Source: Lichtheimia corymbifera B2541
Lineage: Eukaryota; Mucoromycota; Mucoromycetes; Mucorales; Lichtheimiaceae
DNA length: 64,000 nt
Direction of reading: 5' to 3'
NCBI GenBank assembly: GCA_000697475.1
Contig: JNEU01001161.1
Span: 272,290 to 336,289 of the forward strand
The position numbers and the translations under genes are program-made. A model generated the notes under the pieces. It did no database searches. It was given only the letters and a program-made list of their open reading frames with translations, and was not told the DNA's origin. Positions 1-12,797 of the stretch are shown one piece after another. The stretch's first letter is position 1. Each line of letters opens with the position of its first letter.

Positions 1-313
1 CAATGACAACGTCGACCAGGATGGAAAACCGGTTTCTGTATGGGACGCTGCCTTGGAGTTCGCCAATGCATCTTTTCAACAAGATTTGGACATGTTCCGC
101 GACTGCAAGCATGATATGGAAGGATTACAACAACGAAAGTTCTCAAGCTCTCTCTGGGATAAGGAACGCGTTCCCGAGGCCGCTTTAAGATACAGTGCTA
201 TGCAAGCTTGGTTACTCCATTACATTTATGAACGTACTCTTGAACGAGGTCATCCCCCTATCAAAGATTATCATGTTTGGCAAAGCAACACAAAGTACTC
301 TCTCGAATTGTAA
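1..313 (+). CDS. 3' end of an unrecognised protein (5' truncated)
   Basis: An open frame runs in from the left edge (codons from base 2) and stops at 311-313, giving the last ~103 residues of a protein. The segment is charged and aromatic-rich (LLHYIYERTLERGH; C-terminus KYSLEL) with no membrane segment or recognised motif. Codon usage and the absence of internal stops look like real coding sequence rather than chance. It converges on the WD40 gene, with only ~108 bp between the two stop codons. I cannot name the family; the start lies outside the window. Confidence 0.6.
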   Translation, partial: NDNVDQDGKPVSVWDAALEFANASFQQDLDMFRDCKHDMEGLQQRKFSSSLWDKERVPEAALRYSAMQAWLLHYIYERTLERGHPPIKDYHVWQSNTKYSLEL

Positions 314-421
314 TACTTTCACTCACTCACACTCTCACAATAAATGGTTGTATATATACACACATACTGTATGATCAATATAAAAAAAAACAAATGCAAG
401 GCCACAACTTTATAATTTGAG

Positions 422-2690
422 CTATGATGAATTGCCTACATCCAGTTCTTCTGCTTGTTCTTCTTTGTTCATGCTTTTGTAAGAATATATCTTGACATAT
501 CCATCTAGAGAAAGAGTATATGTGAGTAACGAGCCAGTTCATTCACCGCGATCACATTGCTTACCATCACCACTAGAGAACACCAATGGTCTATAAGGAT
601 GGAAGAGGACATCACGTACTTCCACGTCTAATAATAAAGCATGAGTATCCATGATGGCACTTTGATCATTTCTTCTTTTTTACCTTGATGTTCTTTCACT
701 ATGCCCGTCAATTGCTCCGTCAACATGTTGAAAACAAAGAGCTGGCCATAAATAGTGGGGGCAACAATATATCGTCCATTGGATGCAATCTTGACGAGCC
801 ATGAATTGGCATGATAGCTATTTTTCAAATGTGAGCAAAAGTGAGCAGAGAAAAAGTCGACTTTTTCGTAATACATACTCTTCGTGTTTGTATCGTTTCA
901 CTTCCTCCATCTTAAACTTGCCACCTTGTTCAGTAGGATAAACCAGCTTGTGCAGTGTACATGTGTTGGGTATGGATGCTATGTACATGGATTAGATACA
1001 TTATGAATTCCTCTCCACCCCCAGCCCCACAATCTACTTACACACGCCATCTTCTACATCACACATTTCCGCGCCTCTGCTGATAAACCATGCATATTCT
1101 TCATTGGAAGCGGTGTTGTTGTTGTTGTTGTCCTCGTCCATTTTCTCCACATTGATCTCTTCTTCTTCTTCAGTCTTGACAGCTGCTGTTGCTTTTGCTT
1201 GTGCCTCCTTGTATGCTGGCTCATCCACCCACTTGATGAATTTTCCACAATCGCAATAGGATGAATATATACTCTCAAAGGTTTGAAGCAGCTATCAATC
1301 ATGTATACATGTGAGTAACAAATAGACCGGGATGATCAAGGTTACCTTGTCCAGAAAAGCTTTTCCGTTACCTTTGCTTCCTCAAAGTCATACAATCGCA
1401 AATGTTCATCACATGCGCCCAGAAAGTACTTGTTGCCTGTGTTGGGTACAAACGATACGGTAAACGCCATGCATGTCTCTCCATCATCCATCCTTGTTGA
1501 TTCAACCAATGTCCTAAACATAACACCATGAATCATCCTTGCTCGCTCTCTCCCTCTTCAAGTTCCTCGAAACTACTTACGTCCAATCACTCTCCATCTT
1601 CCACTTGATAATATAGCCGTCCTGACTGGTTGATATATAATAGTTCTCCCCCTTGAACTTGACATCCTTGATTGTCAGAATTTCTTCTTCGTGTCCTTCA
1701 AGTCGAGCCACGACCTTGCTTGACTCCAAATTAAAGATCTGGAAATCAATCAGTATGATGACAGGATGTGTGTGTGTGTGTGTGCGTATACATTACTTTG
1801 ATAGGACATGGAAGGATATGATTATCTTCATCTTCTGCTGACCATCGATGACGATCCTTGAGCTTGCCTCCAGTGACAATATGATCTTGCATATCCGAAG
1901 TGAACTGGCCACAGTAAAATTCATCAATGTTCTTCTCATCAGGGTCGCGTAGCTTTTGGATCAACTTGAACTCGTTCTCAACGTCCCAAATCTTGACGGC
2001 ACCAATGTTTGAAAATGTCGCCAGCATGGTACCATCCGCTGACAATGTCATGCCAATAATAGCAGCTATTTGTTTCGCCATAAGTAAAAAGACATCCAAC
2101 TAGCATCGCATATCATTCATTTACCTTGATCACTGACATTGTAGGGTAAAGCTTCCAATGTTGCCTCATCATTGACTTTATCAATCATTTGATATCCGGC
2201 ATCCGCGTGAAACTTCCAATAGGGATCGGGATACTCTTGAGCCAACTTTTTGGTGTATTCCGGATCAAATGCGACGACCTTTGGCTATATACAAGAAAGC
2301 ATGTCAATGCCATGAACCAAAAGATACGTCCCTTTTTCTTACCTTTTGCTTTCCTTTAGCTTTTTTACTACGTGAGGATCGTTTGTTGCTGCCGCCGGTT
2401 TCTGATTCACTATCATCGATATCCATATCCTCTGTGCTTTTGGCAGCGCCCTTACGACGTCGACTGGTGGTAGTAGTAATGGTTGCAGCGCCTTTTCCTT
2501 TACGTCTACTAGAGGTAGTCGTCGTTTTGCTTGCAGTCCAATGCGTTGATTTCAAAGAAAGCTCGGCTTCGTCCAAGAGATCGTCCGTGTCAATGTCATC
2601 CATGTCCTTGTGATCGTCGGCATGAGCATCCTTTATGGGCTCTTGATTTGCAATGGCGGTGTTATTCTCTTGATCTGAAGTTTCGGCCAT
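422..2690 (-). CDS. WD40-repeat protein with acidic/basic nuclear-type N-terminus
   Basis: Multi-exon gene starting at ATG 2690 (MAETSDQ). The first ~115 residues are acidic, then Ser/Thr/Lys/Arg-rich with RRRKG and KKAKGK clusters that look like nuclear localisation signals. WD40 blades follow: GAVKIWDVE, DGYIIKWK, HLRLYDFEE, GQLFVFN and a last blade DDGYVKIYSY. Short introns separate the blades; removing two near the 3' end (GT...TTATTAG and GTAAGC...CTCTAG) restores the final blade and puts the stop at 422-424 instead of 628 or 539. A poly-Asn/acidic insert (NNNNNT) interrupts one blade. The fold is a beta-propeller scaffold; the specific complex is not recognised. Confidence 0.75.
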
Positions 2691-4856
2691 GGTCGAAAAG
2701 CAAGCTTGCGGGTTTTGTGGATACGTGCAAACAGAGAGGGTTGGGTTCAACAGAGAAGAAGAAGAAAAAAACGATCGCTTCAAAGTGTCCAGCAGCAACA
2801 GCAACAGCAGCAGAAGGCAGCAGCAACAAGCTCAGAAATGTCAAGCGCGACATACGCGCCTGCCAACTGAATTTGAACGCCAATTCGCGTATACATGCAC
2901 CACTGTACCTGAAATGAACCATTTGTCTAAAGGCCCCACTATCCTCCATGGTCATAGCTGTGATATCGAAAATATCTTATTACCCACCAACCTATGTAAC
3001 AATCATTAAGATTTCTATAAACAAAAATGGTGTCTTTATGTGAGAACAAAGAAGATAATGCGTGGTTAATGGTTCCCTTATCCAGTTAGCAGGACAATGA
3101 AGATGCTTGTTAATGATACATTGGCTACGTAGTTGTAAAGGAGGGAACCTTGACAGGAATGAGTAAAAAAAGATCCACGCAAAATGTTGCTTTGGATAAC
3201 AAACCCAAAGGTGCCTGAGAGTCGGGAGGAAGGAGGGCGGTAGACAATGATTCCTTTGGTCATAGGGTGTTGGGTAATAGTCTTTGTTGATAGGCAAATA
3301 TGATATCCTTCAGGAGTTAGCTTTAGTAGACTTTTGGGGTCGAAAATGCATGATGTAAGCGTTGACTTGATATCATGCTTGGCATTTGACCACGTCCATT
3401 TACCCGAGAAGCAAAGATGAAGAAAGGGACTCTTAATTGATATCTCACGTTATCATGCGACTACTATCCACCCTTTGTTACACATCCACATGCTCGCTGT
3501 AATCAGCATACCATAACTGCTTTAATGCAAAGGATAAGGATGAAGATATTTCCTTCATGCAGCAAGCATATACATTGACAGCGATACTATGGTACCTGTC
3601 GCAGGTGTCAGATCTTAGTCATCAGCTGTCGTTGGATAATGGTAAATGCCATCATCTAAACCCTTACAAGCCGACATCCCAGCGGCACCATTCATCCGAA
3701 AGCAGCAAAGCAACAAGAGCTTCTATGTGGGCGCCCTTGTTCAGGGTCCGTGAAAGATTCAGGCACTATTATGTAAAGAAACGGGGCATTTTAGTTCAAC
3801 GGAAAAAAAAGTGATGTAAAGGCGGGGCAAAAAAAACATCCCGCCACTTGCGGGGCCCCTTTTTCAACTACCCAAAGCCTGAAACCTCCCGATTCCCAAC
3901 GAAAAGATGACCTTTGAACACGTCAGCAAAGACAACGGGAAAGGAGGGTCCCGCTCAGGGTCCAGAGAAAAATACTGTACCCTGCTAGGTGATGAGTTTA
4001 TTTCAAAACCAAGACAAACGGGAATATCGGATGTTGTTTCTCCCAACCAAAACATCATCAGGGTTCCAATCACCATTGAGGATGATGAATAAGGATCCTT
4101 GTAAGCTTAGACATACATATCCTTATTATCCAGATGCTCGGGTCGATGTACCTTTAACATTCCCACTTTTGGGACAAGTGAATCCCGGTGTTCTTCACAA
4201 AAAGCATGTGCAGTAAAAAAGAAAAATGCTACGTACAGGGCGGGGCTCCACGAAGAAAAAGAAGCGTATGTCTTTGTACACACTTTTACCACGTGGCAAC
4301 CAAGACAAGGGATTGTGTTCATCGATGTTCTTTTACTACCATCACAAGATCTGCTTTTTAGAAATCAAAAGGGTCGAGCCGCGGAAGGGATGAGGTGATT
4401 ATTGCAACATTTTATCACATAAGTATGGATTTTCGACCACCGTATATTCCAACCGGAACTATCAGCACATAAAATTTTCGTAATGTAGCCAAAAAGTGGT
4501 ACAGAGAAATAGCTCATATGCAAGTGTTTTCACATGTACATAGGTTTGCACGAGAAATCCAACCTGTCCCGGTAAAGCCAAATTGACTATCCTGTCACCC
4601 TACTATCGAGCCCTGACATAAGCAAACCCTGGGGTGTACGTGCCAAACCGAAACAGAAAAGAAAGCACGGTTCCTCATTCAATGATACAGGTTTCATTGT
4701 GCACACACTTTTCGGTTTAAATGGGTATTGTCTTCATTATATATGTACAACAGAATAAAAAGAAACGAAACGAAACGGGAAGTAAAGAACTAGAGGATGA
4801 TGATGAAGAGGGAGAATTATATGCGTTTATCGATCGGTTGAATAGGCACACATTGC
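2691..4856. other. 2.2-kb intergenic region without a recognised gene
   Basis: Upstream of the WD40 gene and downstream of the UNC93-like gene. It holds a CAG/CAA-rich stretch near 2790-2830 in the likely 5' leader, GC-richer patches with GGGGC/CCCCT blocks at ~3825-3860 and ~4230, and poly-A runs. All frames are short and lack family motifs, so I see no gene here. Confidence 0.5.
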
Positions 4857-6352
4857 TCAAGCACTTTCGTACTTTTCGTGATGATGAGACTTCTCGAATG
4901 ATAGATCAGAAATGCTACCATCCTTTTCTTCACCTTCGATAGGAAGGTTGGTTTGGGTAACCTTGTTGGCGACTGCAAAGATACCAGGGAATGAGACGAA
5001 CACAACGATCCAGCAAGCCAAGCAGGCCCATCGAAGTCGAACACCAGCAGCATCGATACCAAAGGCCACAGCTGCACCAGCAGATTGCATAGCCTTGTAG
5101 AAACCAGCATAACGAGAAAGGAGACGAGGATCGTTGGACATGGCACCCATCAACCAATACATGTAGGATTGATAAAGGGCATCGCTAAAGCCATAAGCGA
5201 TATAAAGAATAAAGGGACGTCCAAAGCGCCAGTCGTTCCAGTGGATAGGATCATCGTAATCGTTTTCAAAGGACAATTGGAAAACCATGCCACCAGCCCA
5301 AATAGCCATCATGACGACAAAGAGAATACCGCCACCAAGAAGAGCACGTGCACGACGGCTAAGACCTTGATAATCGAGGATGAAACCAAAGATCAAGGAG
5401 CCAAAGATTTGCATGCCCCAGTACATGGTACCATTAAGAGCACGGGTAGTAGCATCGAAATAAACAGCGTTCACGTGAAATTGGTAAGAATAAAAGTAGT
5501 TGGAAGCAAAGAAAGCGGGAATCTATAATCAACACATGATGTAAGTATGCAGCAATGATAAAAAAGAGAGAGATAGCAAACATACCAAAGCGACAATGCG
5601 CCATTCAGTCCAAACGTTAAGGACACCTTTCAATTCGTCCATCCAGTGTGCTGATTTGGTGATGGTAACAGGAGTGCCATCACTGCGTTTCACCAAGGAA
5701 GGTGGAGCAAGGATCAAAGAAAGGAAGATACCGATAATCATGATGATAACAAAAGCAGTGTAGGTACCAGTGGACACACCACCCGTACCGCCGCTTTCCA
5801 AGTTGATACCAAGGGTGATGACGGAACCGAGGATACCACCAATGTTGAAAAGGGCCCAAAAGATAGCGACGTATTTGCCCTTGTTCTTTTCTTCAGGGTA
5901 AGCCATCATGATGGCACCTTGAGCGGACCAAAAGATACCGGCACAGCAACCAAGAATGGCACCTGCAGCAATAACATAGCCCGAGATTTGCTTTGCATCA
6001 TAAACCCACAAGGAAGACGAATAAATGACATAGCCGACCGAACCAAACTAGACATAAATCAATTTGAGTACAAAGCTGTCAAAAATATTTCATTGTGACC
6101 ACTACTTACGGTCAATGCAAACTTGACGCCCAATGTGTTAGTGACTGAACCAGCAAAGAAACCAACAACGGCAAAGCAAGCGTAAAGAGCACTGTTGGCA
6201 GAGTTGACCAAAGCGATATCGGAGGCCATCATGCCACCTGCACCAAGACCGTTCAAAGCGTTAAACATGCCTGGGCAGCAAAGACATACTAGACCCAGCA
6301 GGATCACTTGTACTAGCGGTGAAGCCAGTCTATTAAGGAGGGATTTGATCAT
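4857..6352 (-). CDS. UNC93-like (DUF895) multi-pass membrane protein
   Basis: Three phase-0 exons (6352-6110, 6047-5586, 5522-4857) give 456 residues. The protein has about 11 hydrophobic segments with the MFS-like pattern of the Unc-93 family: an early LGLGAGGM-type turn, GCCAGIFWSAQGAIMMAYP in the middle, and FWALFNIGGILG. The C-terminal tail is hydrophilic (EGEEKDGSISDLSFEKS, His-rich). Fungal members are annotated as MFS-like transporters of unknown substrate; some UNC93 homologs regulate ion channels or receptor trafficking. The start is the first ATG of the exon, directly before the first membrane segment. Function beyond membrane transport or regulation is not visible. Confidence 0.85.
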
Positions 6353-7394
6353 GTGAATAAAAGGTAAAAGGATCGGATGTGAAAGAAAAGGTAAAAGAAC
6401 GAAAAAAAGGGTCGGGGGTATTTATATGTGTTCCAGCTGCAGCAGGCAGTAAAACCGGGAATGCTGGAACGAAAAAAAAAAGTAAGTCCTCCCGTTCTTA
6501 TTTTCTACTGCGATCTTTCTTGCGTGCGTAAATGAATGGCTCATTGTTTTGTGAGCCGGCCGAATTGAGTGCGTGCATATAGATATAATTAGGACACAAG
6601 GCCGCATGATGTTTAATGAGCGAATGGCACTTGCATGGCATGGATGATGTGTGCATATAAAAAAGTTTTTGTTGATGGCGTGTGAGTGTGTGTGTCTGTG
6701 TCTGTGTGTGAGAGACCCGTGCTTTGTAATGAAAAGGGTCCATAGGAAGTCCCTTTTTCGACATTATGTCATGAAGTTATCTCAGGGTTTGTCGCGATGA
6801 TACTAAATGCGACCCCACTTGAGACTTTTTCTTTGATTTCCCACTTTCCCCGCACATTCGCACGCCTTGGTTCAATGGCCGTCAAACCGACCAATGAACT
6901 TGAAGGGCCCCAGGCCCAACTCAAGGTGCCAAGAGGAACCCCACTGGTGCTTCGAGTTGGAATCCCGAAGTTTCACATTGCTCTAGTGCAACATTACCAG
7001 GCCAATCCAATCCGCATATTCTCTTACTATCCTGACCCCTTGGTGTTGTTGTTGCACCAAGTGTGAGATAACGCCCACGCTCGGAAAAATGGGAACCCCG
7101 CTCATTATTAGTTATCCCCCACCCAGCTCTTACTAAACCAACCCATCCAACCACAACAACAATATCCTGCTTTTATATATATATGTATATTCAATGTTAT
7201 TACTTTGTTAATTTTTATTGTTGTTATGTACAAAAAGAGTTGCATGGGGGATTCGTGGGGTGAAAAAGAAATAAGCTTGATCATTGAAAAAGGGGAAGGG
7301 AAGGGATGGGGGAATAGAATGAAAAGCTACATAGATATGGGGAAAGGACATATATGTGATGGGGGAATGCATGAAGTAAAGAAAGAGACATGGA
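6353..7394. other. Intergenic region, probable promoter of the UNC93-like gene
   Basis: About 1 kb between two minus-strand genes. It contains (GT)n-like sequence at ~6687-6710 and a GC-richer block at ~6780-7140. No frame resembles a protein family. Confidence 0.4.
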
Positions 7395-8922
7395 TTAGGG
7401 CTTCTTTGCAAGATCCATCTCACGAAAAACTGCTTCCAAGTCGCGTTCTTCTAACGCTAGACCTTGATGGGTTGACTTGATGTGTCGTGCAACTTGGTTA
7501 CACAGCTCCTCCACAGTGAACAAAGAGAAATGGTCGTGCTGTGAAAGTCGCTGCCATACTTCAGCAGTGGTCAAAAGCCCAGTGGTAGTAGTGGTGTTCT
7601 GGTTTGGTGTTGGGATGCTTGTTGCCGTTGTTGTTGTAGTAGATGGTGTTGCTGTTGCACCTTGATGAGCATGCTGGATCACCAAGCCTCCACTTGTATC
7701 AAAGAGTGGTTCAGAGAGCAATTGTTCAATGACATTGTTGGATACTTGGTTATGTAAAATTTGGCAAAATTGTTCCTGAGATGATGAAGATGATGGTGAA
7801 GATGAATTTGTTGTTGCTGTTGAAGAAGCTGTTTCGCTTGCAGGCTTCTTGGGACGCAACGTGGCAGGTGTGCTGATAGAAAATGTGTATTGCTGTTGAT
7901 GTTGTTGTTGATGCATTGGTGGTGGTGGCGATGGCGTGGTAGGCATAGCAGGTGCCAAAAGGGGAGGATGATGAGGATGATGAGGATGCGTAGAAGCTTG
8001 AGGTGATGCTGCCGCGTTAACAGAAGTAGCACCATTGCTTGTAGGAGGCGTGTACATGATATAAGGACTTGGATGAATAGGGAATTGGATGTGGATTCCC
8101 TTCAATGCAAAGTTTTCAGCTTCCAAACGATAGACAACCGAGCGCAAATGTTGGTTTTCCTGAACAAGCTGTGAAGATGCATGAAAGTGATTGTCTTGAA
8201 GTTGCTTGATCTTTGCTTCCAATTCCTTGACGTATCGTTCTTTGCGTTCACGGAAAGCACGTTGTGCTGCACGATTTTGTGCCTTGCGCTTCACCTTAGG
8301 ATCATGTTCAGCCTAATTATCCTTTAGCGTCAGTAACATGTTGCGCATCAAAAAGAGTTCTACGTACGTCTTGTGATAAATCGTCATCATCAGGCATTGG
8401 CTTGCGTCCAGGCTTTCGGCTTACACTCGACAAATCATCACTGGTGTCTATATAACATGATGATGAGTATAAAGGGCTATCTATGTGTATGTGTATAATA
8501 ACTTACATTCATCATGGGATGAGCTCGTCGAGGAAGAAGGCGAGTCGATATCTATCAGGTTGAGAAATTAGGTTAACTTCAATGGCAACTACCATCATTG
8601 TGGCACCCAACAACGTACGTGCGAACTTTGAAGCATTAAAGTCATCAGCTTCATCCCGTTTTCTCTTCTCTGGAAAGTGATAATCATCTTCAGCACCGAT
8701 ATTGAGATAGAGAGAAGTGGGCGATCCAACGGCAGTTCTTGTCAAAGACGAAGGCAAGGAATCGGCAGGGCTCAGAATCACAGGTTGGGCAATAGCTGGA
8801 TCATGAACCGAAGGCACAAAGCTTGGTGGTGGAGAACCTGCTCCTGTGCATACTGCACCATCAGTATGCGAAACGCCAGAATGAAGGCGAACCGCTTGGA
8901 ACTTTTCGTAATGCGTTGTCAT
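7395..8922 (-). CDS. Yap/Pap1-type bZIP transcription factor
   Basis: Exons join to a protein starting MTTHYEKF at 8922. After a Ser/Pro-rich N-terminus with a KRKRD cluster comes a basic region of the fungal AP-1 type, QNRAAQRAFRERKERYVKEL, directly followed by a leucine-zipper heptad region. The middle is His/Pro/Gln/Ser/Thr-rich. The C-terminus (WQRLSQHDHF...VEELCNQVARH) resembles the c-CRD of Yap1/Pap1, which senses peroxide and masks a nuclear export signal through paired cysteines, but here only one Cys remains. Role inferred: DNA-binding regulator of stress or detoxification genes, probably with altered redox control. Introns at about 8618-8550, 8507-8450 and 8372-8315 are inferred from splice signals. 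Confidence 0.85.
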
Positions 8923-9695
8923 GGTTAAGATAAAGGGGCTTCAAGAGCAACAGGCGGTATGGGCTGACAAGATGTGGAATAGTGGCCGTTTTGTAAATCA
9001 AAGCCTTCCAAGGCTAAAAGTTGAAAGAAAAACGAAAAGGAAGATATGAAAACAAAAAATTCTCGGTAGAACTAAATATTATATATACTTTCCGGTCATA
9101 AACGACTGGTTTCCGTCATGTGTTAGGACGCCTTTCCTTGTATTATATGTTGCTGGTCTGAGGTTAGCAGAGGCAGTATCTGAAAAAAAAGAGAGTTCCA
9201 TATGTTGTTTTCCCGCTGATAAGGGGTTGTCTTGGTGTTTCTCGAGGTTATTTTCAAAGTTTTATTAAAGATAACCCACTTTTACACGTTTTCAAGGTAT
9301 TGGCATTGACGATCATACTTCTTGGTGAACTCCTTCTGCCTACTTCTTTGACGACACAATCCAAATTCCTTTTTTGGTTTACTATGCGGGGGAAATCGCT
9401 CATTGGCCAAACTTGGTCTTAGTAACGCGTTGACCCTCCGCTGCAATTTCCTTTGCTCTTGGCCTTTCCCCGCATCGTCATAAACCAACGTGTTGGTTTT
9501 TTCCCATATATGACTAAACTTTGAGCCTCGGGTACGACACCATATACAGATTAAATGAGACGGGTACCTGGGACTTTACAACAACATTATTATAGATTAT
9601 ACAAGGTGAAATGTGTGTATTTAATGTGTGGAGGAGGAGGAGATGATGATAGTCAAAAGAATTAAGCACATAGAATTAGATTAGAATGGATTGGA
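8923..9695. other. Intergenic region upstream of the bZIP gene
   Basis: No gene recognised. A TATATA-rich stretch lies at ~9076-9090. The 9282-9488 frame is low-complexity and has no homology I recognise. Confidence 0.4.
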
Positions 9696-11512
9696 CTAGC
9701 TGACATCATTCATGCGGTAAAAAGGTCGACTGGCCTTGACTTGGCGATGTCTGCGATATAAAAAGAAAGCTATCACTGCTGCGCCAATGGCAAATACAAT
9801 GACACCAACGGAGATACCAGCCTTGCCACCAGTGCTAAGGGAATGGCCACCACTTGGTACTTCATCGCCTGCTTCTGAATCCGAACCATATTTGTGTGCA
9901 TCGCAGGTAGCCTTTTTAACAATCTCCGTGGCATTGCATTGATAGCCACTATCTGCAATCTGTCGGGTGTAATCTCCTTTTGCAAAGTTGCGTAACCATG
10001 TAAGTTGATAGTCAGGCTCGTAGGTGGGTGCAAACATGTGTATCACATCTATGTTGTCAAGTCAGCTCCACTTGATGATGACAGCCGAATTGTTGGGCAA
10101 TGTTATTATACCTCGCAAAGCTAAATCCGGGCGGGCGGGAGATCGCTGCGACCAATCTTTTGTAAACAAACACACCAATCAGCAACGAGCGATCCACACT
10201 ACATCTGTTTCAATGCCACCACTTTACCTGAGATGCCATTGTTGTTCACTAGACCATCCGTGCGATAGAGACCCTTGTCAGCAATAAAGGGTTCATTGTA
10301 GATATCCGTTCCTGAAACAAATCCGCCAAGATTCAACCAGCTGTCGTATGATTGGTTACCAAGGTTTTCAAGGGGCGTGACATCAATGACATAGTCTGCG
10401 AGTCGAATAGCAGTATGGAATTCGTTCAATTGTGTGAAAACGTTGCTCTGTGCAGAATTGGGCGAAATCAATAAAGCGCCTATTTTCCATTGTTAGCGCT
10501 ATTCAGAATCCCGGTGTTTTCTTCCATCCATCAAAATCAATTACCGGCATCCTTGACCAGCGCCGCATGAAAATTATCATTGACGATCGTCCATGAATTG
10601 TCGGTTGGGTTGTAAGAGGTCCAAGCAATATTCTTTTTATCCGTCATTTCTTCGAGATTCGCCTTGTGACAATTGTAAATGTTGTAAATGTTGCCAAAGA
10701 TGGTAGTTGCCTCGCCTTCCATTTCGAAAAACATTGCAATGTACACCAGCCAGGATGCTTTCTGTGTTCAGCGGTGGCGGTGGTGGCAGCGGCGATATAT
10801 CAGCAAAAAAGATTTCCATCTCGATCAGTTTTTTTGTTGACACTTACCTGCAAAGGGGACAAGGTATCATTGTTAGGTGTAAAGCCAACATAAGGAGGGT
10901 TGCCCTGAAGGTTGGTGTTGCTTCTTTCACTGAACATGAGATCCACAGTATTCGAGCCAGGAGTATCGGTCACATTGGCATAGCACGGTGAGGTCACGTT
11001 TTGATATCCTTGGATAGCTTTGACTGAATCGGAAAGGCTCAACAGCTTGCAAGAGAGAGAGAAAGAGTCAACACCCTGTTGAAGGGATATTCCCTTTGTG
11101 CAAGTAACCTACCTCCAAGTACGGAAGGATATCACGCACGTTCTCAATGCCGACGTTTTTTACTGGGGTATTGATAGCAGCATTGTACTGGGTAAAGTTG
11201 TCCAAAGGCTGATCACAGCAAACCAGGGCATATCGTTCGTTCAATTGATGGTTGGTCACCACCTTGTACCAGTTGTAATATTCGACCGAAAAACCATTAG
11301 CACTATCTGGATTTATAGCATTAATTAGTTAGAGCGTGTGTGGGAGCAGAACGTGAAAATTCCAAACGAGTCGACGCACCGTTGGCTACGCTGAAAGAGT
11401 AGCTGTAATGGTTCACCGAGGGATCAAAGTCGGCATTCTGAGCATCGACAATGGCAAGGACCAAGGAAATGCAAGAAATGACCCGAAGGAAACGGGCAGC
11501 TAATCGTGTCAT
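9696..11512 (-). CDS. Secreted/type I membrane protein with a periplasmic-binding-like domain
   Basis: Starts MTRLAARFL at 11512 with a clear signal peptide ending near VDAQ. The lumenal part, spread over about six exons, reads like a class III (BtuF/FecB, Peripla_BP_2-type) substrate-binding protein: a NVRDILPYLELLSLSDSVKAI segment like the bacterial 'tsyiP.LEaLGv.drI.gv' motif, then SPC, then ASWLVYIAMFFEMEGEA like the 'eWikflgaffn.E.eA' helix, then GLYRTDGLVNNNGI and DVIHMFAPT. Potential N-glycosylation sites (NVTSPC, NATEI) and several cysteines are present. A single membrane segment (GVIVFAIGAAVIAFFLY) and a basic tail RRHRQ end the protein at 9696. Ligand unknown; iron or cobalamin-like chelates are what bacterial relatives bind. 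Confidence 0.6.
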
Positions 11513-12496
11513 TGACGAGAAGTAGTTGTAATAAGACTAAAAGAAAAAAAAAAGATGGTGCAGGTAGATGGGTGTGTTGCCCAAAGGACCATATGATGCC
11601 GGTACACCAAAGTCCGCACAAGCTTTGTGTATCCATGGCAACGTTCACTCTCACTCTGGATGGATCATCCTCTACTAGTAAGTAGTCCTTGGCACAATAT
11701 ACACTAGACAAATATATACACAGCACATCAGGGGCAAATAATATGACAGCTTGGTGATATAGGCCATCAAAACACTTTGACAACATTCCCGGGTGCTCTA
11801 TTCACTCAGGCCAATGGATGTTCTTTTTGTTCTATTATGCACTACAATGGAACAAGACGGATCAAACAATGCTTGTGACTCGACCATTTATGGCCTGCTA
11901 CTTTGGTGGATGTTCGCTTACTTTTAACCAAGCTCAATTTGCATGTTCTTCCTCTCCCAGCCGTTGCAAGGAAATAAATGTCAATTGATTATGTAACTTC
12001 ATCTAGAATGAACATGATCTGGTAATGGCTGTATGGAATCCTATGCTATCCTGATCACTGGGATCATATGATATTAGCTCTCGTGATGACCTTATATCAC
12101 AGCATCCATGCAATGATTTTCTCTTGTTCACCAATATAAGCATCTTGGCCATGCAGCAGCGATGCATGGCTGCTGTGTGGCGATAGTGGGTTGGCCCTCT
12201 ACAACAAGCGTATGTATGCATCACCTCATGTCACGTAGCATGCACCTCAAATCAATTCACGTCAGGCAGGGATCTCTCCTCTATACCCTCACAAGCTTAC
12301 AATGAACGTAGGCAAGACTACAACGAATAGCGTAAAACGCGCACAATAAACACATAGCAGTGATAAGCATAAAATATCTTCAAAGTGAAGCGGTGAACGG
12401 ACCCACTAGTTTATTTATGGTAATATGATTTGGTACTACATTACATCCATCGAATTCCTGATCGTATTTTGTAGTCAAGGTACATGTACTTTTACT

Positions 12497-12566
<70 letters not shown>

Positions 12567-12797
12567 AATGCAAGAATGATCAATTCAATACATGTAAATC
12601 AAATATCATGTCAAAGTGTATGAGAGAGTGGAGAGTCGATAATAAAGAATGTCAACATTCTTATCACGGATACGGATTCCATTGGCCGGCTGGCTGGCTA
12701 TGTGTGCCACCGCATGCTTGGGGTGGGTGTGTGTGAGAATGCACAGAAAACAACCTGTCGACTCCTTTGTACTTCCACGCCCTCTCTCTTTTCCGGC
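11513..12797. other. Intergenic region between divergent genes
   Basis: Lies between the starts of the periplasmic-binding-like gene (minus) and the DedA-family gene (plus). It holds the TAG microsatellite and poly-A/T runs; no additional gene is supported. Confidence 0.4.
12497..12566. repeat. (TAG)n microsatellite, ~23 uninterrupted copies
   Basis: A perfect GTA/TAG trinucleotide array of about 70 bp. It produces artificial poly-Val and poly-Tyr frames on the two strands, which I do not regard as genes. Confidence 0.97.

Noticed and set aside
2662..2955. 97-codon minus-strand frame with a hydrophobic stretch overlapping the WD40 start
   Set aside because: It overlaps the start of the WD40 gene out of frame and is low-complexity; at best an upstream ORF in the leader.
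12380..12736. Poly-Val and poly-Tyr reading frames
   Set aside because: Both are translations of the TAG microsatellite on the two strands.
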